From assembly GCA_029203125.1 (NCBI GenBank), contig CP119317.1, positions 1,860,001-1,924,000 on the forward strand: DNA of 64,000 bases, given 5' to 3'. This DNA comes from Candidatus Cohnella colombiensis. GTDB lineage: Bacteria; Bacillota; Bacilli; Paenibacillales; Paenibacillaceae. The notes under the pieces are model-generated. The model ran no database searches. It saw only the letters and a program-made list of their open reading frames with translations, and was not told the DNA's origin. Position 1 is the first letter of the stretch. Each line of letters starts with the position of its first letter. Below are positions 50,917 through 60,129 of the stretch, one piece after another. The position numbers and the translations under genes are program-made.

Positions 50917-50930
50917 GGAACATTTGTTCG
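50917..50930. promoter_or_regulatory. LexA (SOS) box upstream of recA
   Basis: CGAACAAATGTTCC on the minus strand, matching the Gram-positive CGAAC-N4-GTTCG operator except at the last base. It lies directly upstream of the recA -35. Confidence 0.88.
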
Positions 50931-50941
50931 ATAAACTTTCG

Positions 50942-50982
50942 AAAAAAGAACCGCAGCAAAGTAATCTTCGCTACGGTTCTTC
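50942..50982 (-). terminator. Rho-independent terminator after cinA
   Basis: AAGAACCGTAGC and GCTGCGGTTCTT pair around a 13-base loop, then TTTTTTC on the minus strand. Confidence 0.87.
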
Positions 50983-51080
50983 CGCAACTTTCGTTTACTA
51001 CTCTATCACAAACGCTCACAACAGACAAGTAGCGACATATCTTTTCCATCACATTCATCTTCAGCCTTGCCACGCCTACT

Positions 51081-52334
51081 CTATCCGCGACCTGTCAAAG
51101 CAAGCCACAGTGTGTATAGTGCACGTTTGGCCGCACGAATCCGAATCCCTTCACGATCGCCAGATAGCTGGAGCTGCTCCACACGAGTAACTTTGTTGCG
51201 TTCAGCAATGCCGATGTAGACGAGACCAACAGGCTTTCCTTCGCTTGAAGCTGGACCTGCAACACCGGTGATAGATATAGCAAAGTCACTATCTACCGTT
51301 GCCCGCATCCCCTCAGCCATCGCAATTGCTGTTTCGCCACTTACCGCACCTGGAGCATCCGTACCTTCCAGCATGGACATCGGCACATTCAATGCCAGAT
51401 GCTTCAGCTGGTTACTATAGCTCACAACTCCACCAACAAAAGCATCTGCACTTCCTGGAACGGTCGTCATTAGCTGAGAGACCATCCCCCCTGTGCAGCT
51501 TTCCGCTAGCGTAACCGTTCGTCGTTGCGCTGTCAGCAGACGAATAATAGCGACTTCTATCGGTATATTTTCTTCCGCATACAGGTGCGCTTCGGTTCGC
51601 TTACGAATTTCGATTAGCGTTCCTTCAAGCTTACTTGCAGCCTCCTGCTCAGAAGACGCTTTCGTAGATACACGTATAGTTACTTCGCCTTCTTGCGCGT
51701 AAGGTGCGATCGTTGGATCAGCCTGCGCACGAATGAGATCTATAAGGAGGTCCTCAAGCCCCGACTCCCCAATACCCGCGAACTTCAGCATAACAGAATG
51801 CAATGTTTCAGCCGGCCCAACAATTTGTTTAAGCCATGTAGAACCATCATTTTGAAACATGGGCTTCATTTCTCGTGGTGGTCCGGGCAACAACAAATAA
51901 TGAGTGCCATCCACACTTAATGCATTCCCGACAGCAAGCCCGGTATCATTGCGAAGAGGTGTTGCTCCTTCTACTAAAAGTGCTTGCCGACGATTGCTCT
52001 CGACGAACGAACCGCCTCTGCTCGCGAACATCTCCGTAATTTTATTCATCGTAGGCTCATGCAATACGATCCCGCGTCCTAAATAAGCCGCCAATGCATC
52101 ACGTGTTAAATCGTCCATCGTCGGTCCCAAGCCACCGGTAAATACTAAGAGATCTGCGCGCTCGCGCCCAATCGCTATCGCTTGCTTCAAGCGCTCCTCA
52201 TTATCCCCGACCACAGTCTGATAATAAACATCAATGCCCAGCTCTGCCAAACCTCGCGACAGATACTGGGCGTTCGTGTTTACGATTTGGCCGAGTAGCA
52301 GTTCCGTACCTACGGCAATGATCTCTGCTCTCAT
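51081..52334 (-). CDS. cinA: CinA-family protein (competence/damage-inducible; nicotinamide-nucleotide amidase)
   Basis: 417 residues. N-terminal MoaB-like domain (VGTELLLGQIVNTNAQYLSR, VFTGGLGPTMDDLTRDAL) and C-terminal amidase domain (LAESCTGGMVSQLMTTVPGS). It recycles pyridine nucleotides and in many Firmicutes is co-transcribed with recA. RBS AGGAG. It follows pgsA by 5 bp. Confidence 0.96.
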   Translation of the reverse strand: MRAEIIAVGTELLLGQIVNTNAQYLSRGLAELGIDVYYQTVVGDNEERLKQAIAIGRERADLLVFTGGLGPTMDDLTRDALAAYLGRGIVLHEPTMNKITEMFASRGGSFVESNRRQALLVEGATPLRNDTGLAVGNALSVDGTHYLLLPGPPREMKPMFQNDGSTWLKQIVGPAETLHSVMLKFAGIGESGLEDLLIDLIRAQADPTIAPYAQEGEVTIRVSTKASSEQEAASKLEGTLIEIRKRTEAHLYAEENIPIEVAIIRLLTAQRRTVTLAESCTGGMVSQLMTTVPGSADAFVGGVVSYSNQLKHLALNVPMSMLEGTDAPGAVSGETAIAMAEGMRATVDSDFAISITGVAGPASSEGKPVGLVYIGIAERNKVTRVEQLQLSGDREGIRIRAAKRALYTLWLALTGRG

Positions 52335-52339
52335 GCTAT

Positions 52340-52918
52340 TTAATCTCCTACCGGAATCAAGTTTTTATTTTTAACAAAGTAATCAATACCTGAGTAGACG
52401 GTTATGATCACAGCAGCCCACACGGCTACAACATCTACACGCAAGTCAATAAAGTTAAATGGAAAATTATTCAACAGCAATACGATAATCATCGTAATTT
52501 GAACCGCTGTCTTCCACTTCCCCCACTTGCTTGCCGCAAGAACCGTTCCCTCTAGTAAGGCAACCTGTCTTAATCCCGTTACAGCCCATTCGCGACTAAT
52601 AATGACAATGGCTACCCATGCATCAAGCTTTTGAATCTCAACTAACGATATTAATACAGCTGCCACCAGCAGCTTATCAGCGAGCGGATCGAGCAGCTTA
52701 CCCAAATTTGTAACGATCTTGCGTTTACGTGCAATGTATCCGTCCAAGCCGTCTGTACTCGCAGCAAGAATGAATAACAATAGCGCAAAAACCTGGTTGT
52801 AAGAGATCGAATAACTACTAATTTGCAATGGTGGAACGTCCAGCTTGACGAGCAAGAAAAAGGTCATAATTGGAACAATGAAAATTCTTACGAGAGTAAT
52901 TCGATTTGCAAGATTCAT
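52340..52918 (-). CDS. pgsA: CDP-diacylglycerol-glycerol-3-phosphate phosphatidyltransferase
   Basis: 192 residues, four to five membrane helices. The CDP-alcohol transferase motif DG-x2-AR-x8-G-x3-D-x3-D is visible as DGLDGYIARKRK, then LGKLLDPLADKLL. It makes phosphatidylglycerol phosphate. RBS AGAGGTGA. Confidence 0.96.
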   Translation of the reverse strand: MNLANRITLVRIFIVPIMTFFLLVKLDVPPLQISSYSISYNQVFALLLFILAASTDGLDGYIARKRKIVTNLGKLLDPLADKLLVAAVLISLVEIQKLDAWVAIVIISREWAVTGLRQVALLEGTVLAASKWGKWKTAVQITMIIVLLLNNFPFNFIDLRVDVVAVWAAVIITVYSGIDYFVKNKNLIPVGD

Positions 52919-53076
52919 ACAGTTATCACCTCTGACAATCTATGGGAGGGATACCTACATCGCTGTCTATTCATGTAAGTTCTATCGTTCATCGCAGACA
53001 TTCCCCCAAAAGTTCGTCCTTATACACAATAGAGTATAAACGAACGCGGTGGCGTGTGTCAAAAACAGCAAACCGA

Positions 53077-53568
53077 TTATCGATAGTTGCTAAATTGCAG
53101 TTCCAATGGCAGTCCTGCACCTCTTAGCAAAGTCATGACCGCTTGCAAATCATCCTTGCTTTTTCCTGTAATACGCAATTGATCGCCCTGTATTTGACTT
53201 TTCACTTTCAGCTTAGAATCGCGAATAAGAATGTTCATTTTCTTCGCATGTTCCTGATCAATTCCTTGCTTGAGCTTAATGTTCTGACGCACGGTTGCTC
53301 CAGATGCAGGTTCGATCTTACCGTAGTCCATATTGAGAATTGGCACACCACGTTTAATTAGCTTCGATTGCAAAATATCAATAACACTCTTTAGCTTATA
53401 TTCGTCTTCCGATGAGACGACGAGCTGTTCATTTTCAAAAGTAATGTTACTTTTGCTACCCTTAAAGTCAAACCTTGTTTCAATTTCCCTAAGTGCCTGA
53501 GTAACCGCATTGTTTACTTCAGCCATATCTACCTTTGACACTACATCAAACGAATATTCAGATGCCAT
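53077..53568 (-). CDS. YajQ-family nucleotide-binding protein
   Basis: 163 residues, full family length. YSFDVVSKVDMAEVNNAVTQ at the start, IETRFDFKGSKSNITFE, and VKSQIQGDQLRITGKSKDDL near the end are typical. Members bind cyclic di-GMP, nucleotides or RNA. RBS GGAGGG. Confidence 0.94.
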   Translation of the reverse strand: MASEYSFDVVSKVDMAEVNNAVTQALREIETRFDFKGSKSNITFENEQLVVSSEDEYKLKSVIDILQSKLIKRGVPILNMDYGKIEPASGATVRQNIKLKQGIDQEHAKKMNILIRDSKLKVKSQIQGDQLRITGKSKDDLQAVMTLLRGAGLPLELQFSNYR

Positions 53569-53598
53569 AAAACTTTGTTCCCTCCGTAACGATGATCA

Positions 53599-54456
53599 TT
53601 ACTGCGCAACTGTAGCTATTGGAGTAAAGATGAACCGGCTCGCACCTGGCTTATCTCCATCATCCATCACTTGATCATCGATTTTAATAATTGTATTATC
53701 TGCACGACCAACAGTGACGTAGGTCTGTTCTGTTAAATCAAAAGTTACCGTTGTCGGTGTATTCGCAGCTGTAAAGCTCTTATTGAGCAAGCTCGTGCCT
53801 TTATCGCTAGTCCCGTGATATACACCAACCCAGCAAGCACCTGTAATTTCAATCGTAAGCTTGTGCCCTGTTCCGGATGTAATCTCGAAATGCTTCGTTC
53901 CTCTAGGTGTCGTTTCCTTCAAATTCATCGCAAGCGTTGGAGACGGAGAAGGTGTTTCAATTGGAGTTTCAGACGGTGTATTAGTGATCGATGGTGAAGG
54001 GCTAGGTGTCCCTGTTTCCGTCGTAATCTGCTGTGATTGATTCAATTCATCAGGTTCATTAGCATCCTTACTAGTCACATAAACATAAATCACTGCGGCT
54101 ATCAAAATGGGAAACGCCCACATGAGCAACGTTACTGCGACTTTACCCCAACGGTCATTATGCTGTACCCGTCGTCCCGGCTTCATGCGTGGTTCCACAG
54201 CGATTTGTTCTTCAATCGCAGACTTCGGTAATTCCTTATGATATAAACGAAGCACTTCCTCTGCGTCCAAGCCAACTGTTTCAGCATAAGTTTTAACAAA
54301 GGCTCGTACATAGAAGGAACCCGGAAGCACTTTATATTCTCCCGCCTCGATGGCTTCTAAGTATCTTTTTCGAATTTTCGTATACTCTTGAATATCATCA
54401 AGCGTGTATCCACGTTGCTCTCGCGCTTTACGCAATAAAGCGCCCAAGTCTGACAT
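53599..54456 (-). CDS. RodZ-like HTH and membrane protein
   Basis: About 285 residues. N-terminal Xre-type HTH (LGALLRKAREQRGYTLDDIQ with YLEAIEAGEY), one membrane helix (LLMWAFPILIAAVIYVYV), a Ser/Pro/Thr-rich linker (about 50 residues) and a C-terminal DUF4115-like beta domain. RodZ links MreB to the cell wall machinery. The ATG at 54456 follows AGGAGGTG. Confidence 0.9.
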   Translation of the reverse strand: MSDLGALLRKAREQRGYTLDDIQEYTKIRKRYLEAIEAGEYKVLPGSFYVRAFVKTYAETVGLDAEEVLRLYHKELPKSAIEEQIAVEPRMKPGRRVQHNDRWGKVAVTLLMWAFPILIAAVIYVYVTSKDANEPDELNQSQQITTETGTPSPSPSITNTPSETPIETPSPSPTLAMNLKETTPRGTKHFEITSGTGHKLTIEITGACWVGVYHGTSDKGTSLLNKSFTAANTPTTVTFDLTEQTYVTVGRADNTIIKIDDQVMDDGDKPGASRFIFTPIATVAQ

Positions 54457-54493
54457 TCGGTTCACCTCCTGCTTTCATGATGAATAGACAAGC

Positions 54494-55267
54494 TTAAAGA
54501 TCTTCACTATAGCCCGCTGTTGTAAAATTTTCATACGAAATTTCTTCATCTGGCGTATTGCGCAGTTCAATAATACAATCGAACACATCATAATCGAACT
54601 GAGATTCACGTATGAAAATATCTGGATGCTCGATGACCTTCGTCGAGGGCATCGCCATAATATCTTGTAGCAAAGCGTAGTGACGTTCATTTGAACGAAT
54701 GGTACTTACAATCCCATCCACAATAAATACATTATTCACATTCATCTCTTCTTCAGACAGTTGACTACGTACTGTTTGCCGAAGTAATGTCGATGAGACG
54801 AAAGTCCAATGCTTATTCGCACATACACTGCCAGCGATAATGGATTCTGTTTTGCCAACTCGAGGCATACCTCGAAGTCCAATCGTTTGATTCCCTTCTC
54901 GCTTGAACAGTTCTCCGAGAAAGTCAACAAGCAGTCCTAACTCATCACGTGTAAATCGAAAAGTTTTTTTGTCATCTGAATCTCGTTCAATATATCGCCC
55001 GTGGCGAACTGCTAATATATCCGTCAAGCGCGGCTGACGCAGTTTGTTAACGGTAATATTATCCACCTTTGATAGCATTTTACCTAGAAGCTCAATTTTC
55101 TCTTCATCGTTTGTTTGCAGCAACATGCCACGTGTGCGGTCTTCTACCCCGTTGATGGTTAATATATTAACCTCAAGCATACCTAGCATGGAAGCGATAT
55201 CACCGAGCAAACCTGGGCGGTTTTTATAAATTTTATATTCCATGTACCATAGTTTAGAATCCATCAT
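54494..55267 (-). CDS. ymfK: DUF3388 protein (YmfK-like)
   Basis: About 257 residues. N-terminal ACT-like segment (YKIYKNRPGLLGDIASMLGM) and a P-loop-like GLRGMPRVGKTESIIAG in the middle. YmfK of Bacillus has the same layout and the same neighbours; role unknown. Start at 55267 after GAGGTGC. Confidence 0.88.
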   Translation of the reverse strand: MMDSKLWYMEYKIYKNRPGLLGDIASMLGMLEVNILTINGVEDRTRGMLLQTNDEEKIELLGKMLSKVDNITVNKLRQPRLTDILAVRHGRYIERDSDDKKTFRFTRDELGLLVDFLGELFKREGNQTIGLRGMPRVGKTESIIAGSVCANKHWTFVSSTLLRQTVRSQLSEEEMNVNNVFIVDGIVSTIRSNERHYALLQDIMAMPSTKVIEHPDIFIRESQFDYDVFDCIIELRNTPDEEISYENFTTAGYSEDL

Positions 55268-55415
55268 GCACCTCATTCAATAATAGCGAGTCCTATTCAA
55301 TAAATCACTATTATTTCTATTCTACAACTCTCCTCATTATCCTGCAAAATAAAACGATATATTGATACATTAGACCTATTTTTTATTGGAAAATTGCTGT
55401 AGATTATCGGTCATA

Positions 55416-55443
55416 AGAGAAGCCTCCGAAAGGAGGCTTCTCT
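55416..55443 (-). terminator. Rho-independent terminator after ymfJ
   Basis: AGAGAAGCCTCC loop GGAGGCTTCTCT on the minus strand, followed by TATGACC. The hairpin is strong but the T run is weak. Confidence 0.7.
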
Positions 55444-55461
55444 AGCGTGGCTACACTTCCG

Positions 55462-55716
55462 TTATGTTTGTTGTTCCGCAAGTTTAACCATCAAATGCGC
55501 CATTGTCTTACGATCACTTTCATCGCCAACGTCCCAAAGCTCTTTCAGAACGCGCTGCTCTTCATTTTTCGGATCAATCCTCTCATCGAGAAACTGTCCA
55601 ATTTCATAGGCCAATTTATCGATGGATTGTTCATCAATGCCTAATTTCTTCGCTGCGCTCAACCGATCTCCTAAAAATCCTTTCCAAGAGTCAAAGTTGT
55701 TAAGAACATTTGACAT
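55462..55716 (-). CDS. ymfJ: DUF3243 protein (YmfJ-like)
   Basis: 84 residues, full length. NNFDSWKGFLGDRLSAAKKL and ERIDPKNEEQRVLKELWDVG are conserved in the family. Small soluble helical protein of unknown role, in the same place as in Bacillus. Confidence 0.92.
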   Translation of the reverse strand: MSNVLNNFDSWKGFLGDRLSAAKKLGIDEQSIDKLAYEIGQFLDERIDPKNEEQRVLKELWDVGDESDRKTMAHLMVKLAEQQT

Positions 55717-55818
55717 TCCTTCATTGCCTCCTCAGGATATACAATTGATGAATCTCAACCATAATATATCCTTAGGTCCAAATCCTTATTCGCTTCGGCA
55801 GCGACAGTCAATGACTCG

Positions 55819-56553
55819 TCACATCTGCCAACCCCCATTTAACCCAATGACTTGACCTGTTATGTATTCCGCTTCATCTGACACCAAGAAACGGATCAAC
55901 TCTGCAACCTCCTCCGCTCTGCCTAATCGACCTAGCGGAATTTGTTCACACAGCTGCTGTCGTTCATGTTCATCAAATGTAGCTAACATATCGGTATCGA
56001 TGGCGCCTGGTGCTACTGCATTCACTGTGACTCCACCGGTAGCAAGTTCCTTTGCCATCGATTTCGTAAAAGCCTCAAGTCCACCCTTTGCAGTTGCATA
56101 TGCGGCTTCTCCTGCTGCGCCGGTCTTACCCCATATGCTGGAGAGGTTTACGATGCGTCCCCATCTCCCCCAGGTCATAGCAGGACCGTACAGCTGCGTC
56201 AAATAAAATGCAGCTTTTAGATGCACTTGCATCAGATCGTCCCATGTACGCTCTTCTGTATCTTCCAACAGCCCATAATGAGCTATCCCTGCACAATGAA
56301 CGATAATATTCGGCACCCAGCCTTCTGCTTCAAGGGTCCTCTTACCTGCTTCCAACGACTCACGCGAACGAACGTCAAGCTGAATCGTGCGTGCTTCATA
56401 GCCAGACGACGTACATTGCTCAACTATCGCCAGTGCTGCCTCTTCGGATGCATGATGAGTCACAATGACCGATATACCGTCTGCAGCAAGCTTACGCGCA
56501 ACCGTAGCTCCAATGCCACGTGAGCCGCCTGTAACGAGCGCAACCCGCTTCAC
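55819..56553 (-). CDS. ymfI: SDR-family reductase (YmfI-like)
   Basis: 244 residues. Rossmann loop GGSRGIGATVARKL, catalytic S in NLSSIWG and Y-x3-K in AAYATAKGGLEAF. In Bacillus YmfI reduces a 5-aminopentanone group on elongation factor P. The GTG start overlaps the stop of the M16 gene before it by 4 bp (GTGA). Confidence 0.92.
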   Translation of the reverse strand: MKRVALVTGGSRGIGATVARKLAADGISVIVTHHASEEAALAIVEQCTSSGYEARTIQLDVRSRESLEAGKRTLEAEGWVPNIIVHCAGIAHYGLLEDTEERTWDDLMQVHLKAAFYLTQLYGPAMTWGRWGRIVNLSSIWGKTGAAGEAAYATAKGGLEAFTKSMAKELATGGVTVNAVAPGAIDTDMLATFDEHERQQLCEQIPLGRLGRAEEVAELIRFLVSDEAEYITGQVIGLNGGWQM

Positions 56554-57833
56554 TTAGCCTTGCTTCTAACGATGGAGATCGCCAACTGTGCTGGTTGTGC
56601 ATGCTCACGTATACGCGCATTGACTTCATCCAAAGTTAAGCTCTCGTATAGCTCAACAACTTGGAAGAGATCACCGCCCTTCAGCAAGTAACGCGTGAAT
56701 TCACTCGCGATTGCTTCTGGGCTATTCATCATTCGCAAAAATGCGCCAATTCGCTTACGCCGAGTCCGCTCGAACACTTCTTCTGTAATTCCCACTTCGG
56801 CCGCCTCGTATAACGCATCCGTTACCCGCTTCACTAATTGATCCGGATCTCTCGACTCTCCACCAATTGCCGAAAACGTATAACCATTCCCTGAATTGAA
56901 TTCATGACCAAAGCCATCAGAGATCAGATTATCATCGTAAAGCGACTGGTACAGCATGGAACTCGAACCTAACACTGCATCAAGCATGAGCTTGCTCATC
57001 AGTTCAAGTCGAACGGAATCAGCATAGTTAACACCTTGTAAATCTTTAAATCCGAACATACATTTAGGCAACGAAACAGGGAGCTCTATTTCTAGCTTCT
57101 TCGTTCGAACTTCGCTGGACTCCGTGTCAAACAAACGCTTGATTTCGCCGCTAGGCGCAAAAGATTTGTTTGCTTGATCCCGCTTCACTTGCGCCATCGT
57201 TGCTTCTGGATCAACTCCGCCGACGATGAATAGTGTCATATTGGATGGATGATAAAACGTGTTATAGCAATCATATAGCATTTCCTTCGTAATCGAGCGA
57301 ACAGACGACGCTGTTCCAGCGATATCAATATGAACTGGATGTTCGATATACATCGCCTCAATTAAGCCAAAGTACACCCGCCAATCTGGATTATCCTTAT
57401 ACATCTCAATTTCTTGAACGATAATCCCCTTTTCCTTGTCTACATTCTCATCTGTAAAATAAGGATTTTGAACGAAGTGCAGCAACGTATCGAGGTTAGC
57501 AGCAATTTCATCTGTTGCAGAGAACAGGTACACTGTGCGGTCAAAGCTTGTATATGCATTAGCAGAAGCTCCTAGCGTAGCGAACCTAGAAAAGATATCC
57601 CCTTCAGGTTCTTCGAACATCTTATGCTCAAGAAAGTGTGCAATTCCGTCGGGTACTCGAATGGTATCCCCGCCCGGTCTTGTGAAATGATTGTCAATTG
57701 AGCCATATTGCGTAGTAAACGTCGCATACGTCTTCGTGAATCCCGGTTTTGGGAGGATGAACACATTTAAGCCATTGTCCAACTTCTCATGCCACAATGT
57801 TTCCTGCAAGTTCGCATATTGCTGTACAACCAT
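56550..57833 (-). CDS. ymfH: M16 peptidase with zinc motif (YmfH-like)
   Basis: 427 residues. HFLEHKMFEEPEGD holds the inverted zinc motif HxxEH, followed by a downstream glutamate region. It pairs with the neighbouring inactive partner, as M16B peptidases do. RBS GGAGGAG. Confidence 0.94.
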   Translation of the reverse strand: MVVQQYANLQETLWHEKLDNGLNVFILPKPGFTKTYATFTTQYGSIDNHFTRPGGDTIRVPDGIAHFLEHKMFEEPEGDIFSRFATLGASANAYTSFDRTVYLFSATDEIAANLDTLLHFVQNPYFTDENVDKEKGIIVQEIEMYKDNPDWRVYFGLIEAMYIEHPVHIDIAGTASSVRSITKEMLYDCYNTFYHPSNMTLFIVGGVDPEATMAQVKRDQANKSFAPSGEIKRLFDTESSEVRTKKLEIELPVSLPKCMFGFKDLQGVNYADSVRLELMSKLMLDAVLGSSSMLYQSLYDDNLISDGFGHEFNSGNGYTFSAIGGESRDPDQLVKRVTDALYEAAEVGITEEVFERTRRKRIGAFLRMMNSPEAIASEFTRYLLKGGDLFQVVELYESLTLDEVNARIREHAQPAQLAISIVRSKAK

Positions 57834-57835
57834 AA

Positions 57836-59116
57836 TTAGTTCTCCTCCTTCCGGTCACGTAGAAAGTAAATCGTATCGAGTGCAACATGCTGTGCTGCAG
57901 CGATAACATGTTCTTGTGTGACTGCCTCAATCTCCGCTATGAAGCTGTCACCCGTCCGTTCTACACCAGACAATAAATTGCTGAAATCAAATGAGATCCG
58001 CTCATATGCCGAATCCTGTAATTCTTTTAACTGATTTACGATCATCGCTTGTGTGCGTTGCAAATCCTCTTGCGTCATATCGCCAATACGGAGCGCTTCT
58101 AGCTGCTCGCGCATAATTTGAACGGCGCGTTCAAAGTTCGGGATCTCGATCCCCGATTGCAAAATAATAATGCCTTTATGCCCATCCAATCGCGAAGATG
58201 CATAGTACGCCAAGCTTGCTTTCTCCCTCACGTTAATGAACAGCTTTGAGTGAGGAAACCCTCCCAATATACCGTTATATACGAGTAAGGAAGCATATTG
58301 TGGACTGCCATAGGTAAGGCCCACACGCATCCCCATGTTCAGCTTGCCTTGCGCTACATCCATACGATCCTGAACCGTCTGCACCTCTGTTCGAGCAGCA
58401 ACTAATGGTGTGGGGGAGTACGTTGACGGTTGACCAGTAGGAAGCTTGAACGCTTTTTCTGCTAATTTCGTCACTTCATCGAGCGATGTATCACCTACGA
58501 CGTATAAGTCGAGTGATGCCCCTGCCACCCACGCTTGATAAGCACTGTATAGTGAAGCGGCGTCAAGACTGTCTAAATCTGCCTTGCGTCCTAACGCAGG
58601 AAGTCGGAACGGTTCGTGCTTACACATTTCCTCGATACACCGCTCTGCTGCATAGCGGACTTTATCATTGATAATCGCATCGATCCGTTTACTTACCGTC
58701 GTCTTCTCTGCTGCAACATACTTGGAACGGAAATGTCCGTCTTCTTGTGCGGGAGTAGTTAACACTTCACCGAGGAAATTTACAGCTGCGCCAAGTAACG
58801 ATTCCGTAGCCGATACGAACCGATCATTAATAATATCCATACGGAATTGCACGATCTGATGATCTCCGCGCTTATATAGATCAAAGCCAAAACCAGCACC
58901 ATATAACTCATCCAGCTTCGCACGGAAAGTCGTCGTCTCCGGATACGATTGCGTGCCACGTCTAAGTACAAAAGGGGTGAGCGCAATCGGCGTCACCCCA
59001 GTCTCCGTAAGCGGTGCACCAACATATAACGACAAGGCGAACGTCTTAAATCGTTTCGTCGGTAGGACATGAATGCGCAACCGACCTAGCTCACCTCTGA
59101 CAAACTGCTCTGACAT
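57836..59116 (-). CDS. ymfF: M16 peptidase partner without zinc motif (YmfF-like)
   Basis: About 426 residues. Same fold as ymfH (TETGVTPIALTPFVLRRGTQ in place of the zinc helix), but the HxxEH motif is missing, so it is the non-catalytic partner. An ATG at 59116 follows AAAGGGG. The two genes are 2 bp apart. Confidence 0.92.
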   Translation of the reverse strand: MSEQFVRGELGRLRIHVLPTKRFKTFALSLYVGAPLTETGVTPIALTPFVLRRGTQSYPETTTFRAKLDELYGAGFGFDLYKRGDHQIVQFRMDIINDRFVSATESLLGAAVNFLGEVLTTPAQEDGHFRSKYVAAEKTTVSKRIDAIINDKVRYAAERCIEEMCKHEPFRLPALGRKADLDSLDAASLYSAYQAWVAGASLDLYVVGDTSLDEVTKLAEKAFKLPTGQPSTYSPTPLVAARTEVQTVQDRMDVAQGKLNMGMRVGLTYGSPQYASLLVYNGILGGFPHSKLFINVREKASLAYYASSRLDGHKGIIILQSGIEIPNFERAVQIMREQLEALRIGDMTQEDLQRTQAMIVNQLKELQDSAYERISFDFSNLLSGVERTGDSFIAEIEAVTQEHVIAAAQHVALDTIYFLRDRKEEN

Positions 59117-59204
59117 CACATTCAAGCCCCTTTAAATAAACTCGCTCCTCTGTTCAGCCCCATTCTACCCGATTGGACAACCAGTAGGCAAATGCTTCCT
59201 TTCG

Positions 59205-59978
59205 CTAACGGCAAAAAATATGTTTACCGATCGTCTTGTACTGCGGTCTTGTCCAAATCCATTTCGACGTTGCAGTTTCTGGATTGAAATAATAGAGGCA
59301 ACCATCGCTTGGATCCAAACCGCTGACCGCATCCTTAACTGCTTTCATCGCGCTTTCGTTCGGCGTAAGCCAGATTTGACCATCCGCAACCGCTGTGAAA
59401 GCTCCAGGCTGAAAAATCACACCGGTCGCAGTATTCGGAAATTCCGAAGACTTCACTCGATTGATAATAACAGCTGCAACGGCTACCTGTCCGATATAAG
59501 GTTCACCACGCGATTCTCCATACACTGCGTTCGCCATCATTTGCAAATCTTTTTGTGTAAAACCAAGGTCATTCGATGCAGGAAGGTTATTATCCTTACT
59601 AGTTGACGTCTCTTTATTTGCCGTTGTGCCACCTGGCAATTCTGCCGCAGTCGGCTTCCAATCTTTCGTCGCTTTCCAGAGCATCAATTTCGTCTTCGCG
59701 CCAACGATGCCATCTGACTTTAAGCCGAACTTCCATTGAAACCACGTAACTGCATTTTTTGTCTTCGGACCAAAGATCCCATCTACGTTACCGTTGAAAT
59801 AACCTAACGCTTTTAGCCGCCCTTGTAGTTCATAAATGTCTTTACCTGTAGTTCCTTGCTTTAAAATTGTCGTACCGAATGTCTCTCGGCTTTGCTCATG
59901 ATGTTGTAGCTGATTTAAGCCTAATAAGCCAAACACAAGACAAACCGTCCAAATTAAAAGACGATATTTCACAATCAC
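59205..59978 (-). CDS. Spore-cortex-lytic-enzyme-like hydrolase (SleB family)
   Basis: 257 residues. A signal peptide (LLIWTVCLVFGLLGLNQ), a peptidoglycan-binding domain (YELQGRLKALGYFNGNVDGI FGPKT), a linker and a Hydrolase_2 domain (MMANAVYGESRGEPYIGQVA with the catalytic glutamate). SleB proteins cut spore cortex during germination; this may instead be a relative such as CwlJ-like or YkvT. GTG start. Confidence 0.9.
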   Translation of the reverse strand: MIVKYRLLIWTVCLVFGLLGLNQLQHHEQSRETFGTTILKQGTTGKDIYELQGRLKALGYFNGNVDGIFGPKTKNAVTWFQWKFGLKSDGIVGAKTKLMLWKATKDWKPTAAELPGGTTANKETSTSKDNNLPASNDLGFTQKDLQMMANAVYGESRGEPYIGQVAVAAVIINRVKSSEFPNTATGVIFQPGAFTAVADGQIWLTPNESAMKAVKDAVSGLDPSDGCLYYFNPETATSKWIWTRPQYKTIGKHIFCR

Positions 59979-60061
59979 TCACACCTTTCCTAGAGTACAT
60001 ATTCCAGTCTCGAAGGTTAGTATGAGAAATGAGAATACCTCTTATACCCAGATTTGAGCAA

Positions 60062-60092
60062 TAAAAAAGGCCGTATCCGAAAATCATCGGAC
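60062..60092 (-). terminator. Rho-independent terminator after ftsK
   Basis: TCCGA loop TCGGA with ACGGCCTTTTTT on the minus strand. Stem is short. Confidence 0.6.
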
Positions 60093-60129
60093 ACTGACCT
60101 GTTTCCTCCAGCGATTTGGAGCATCACCA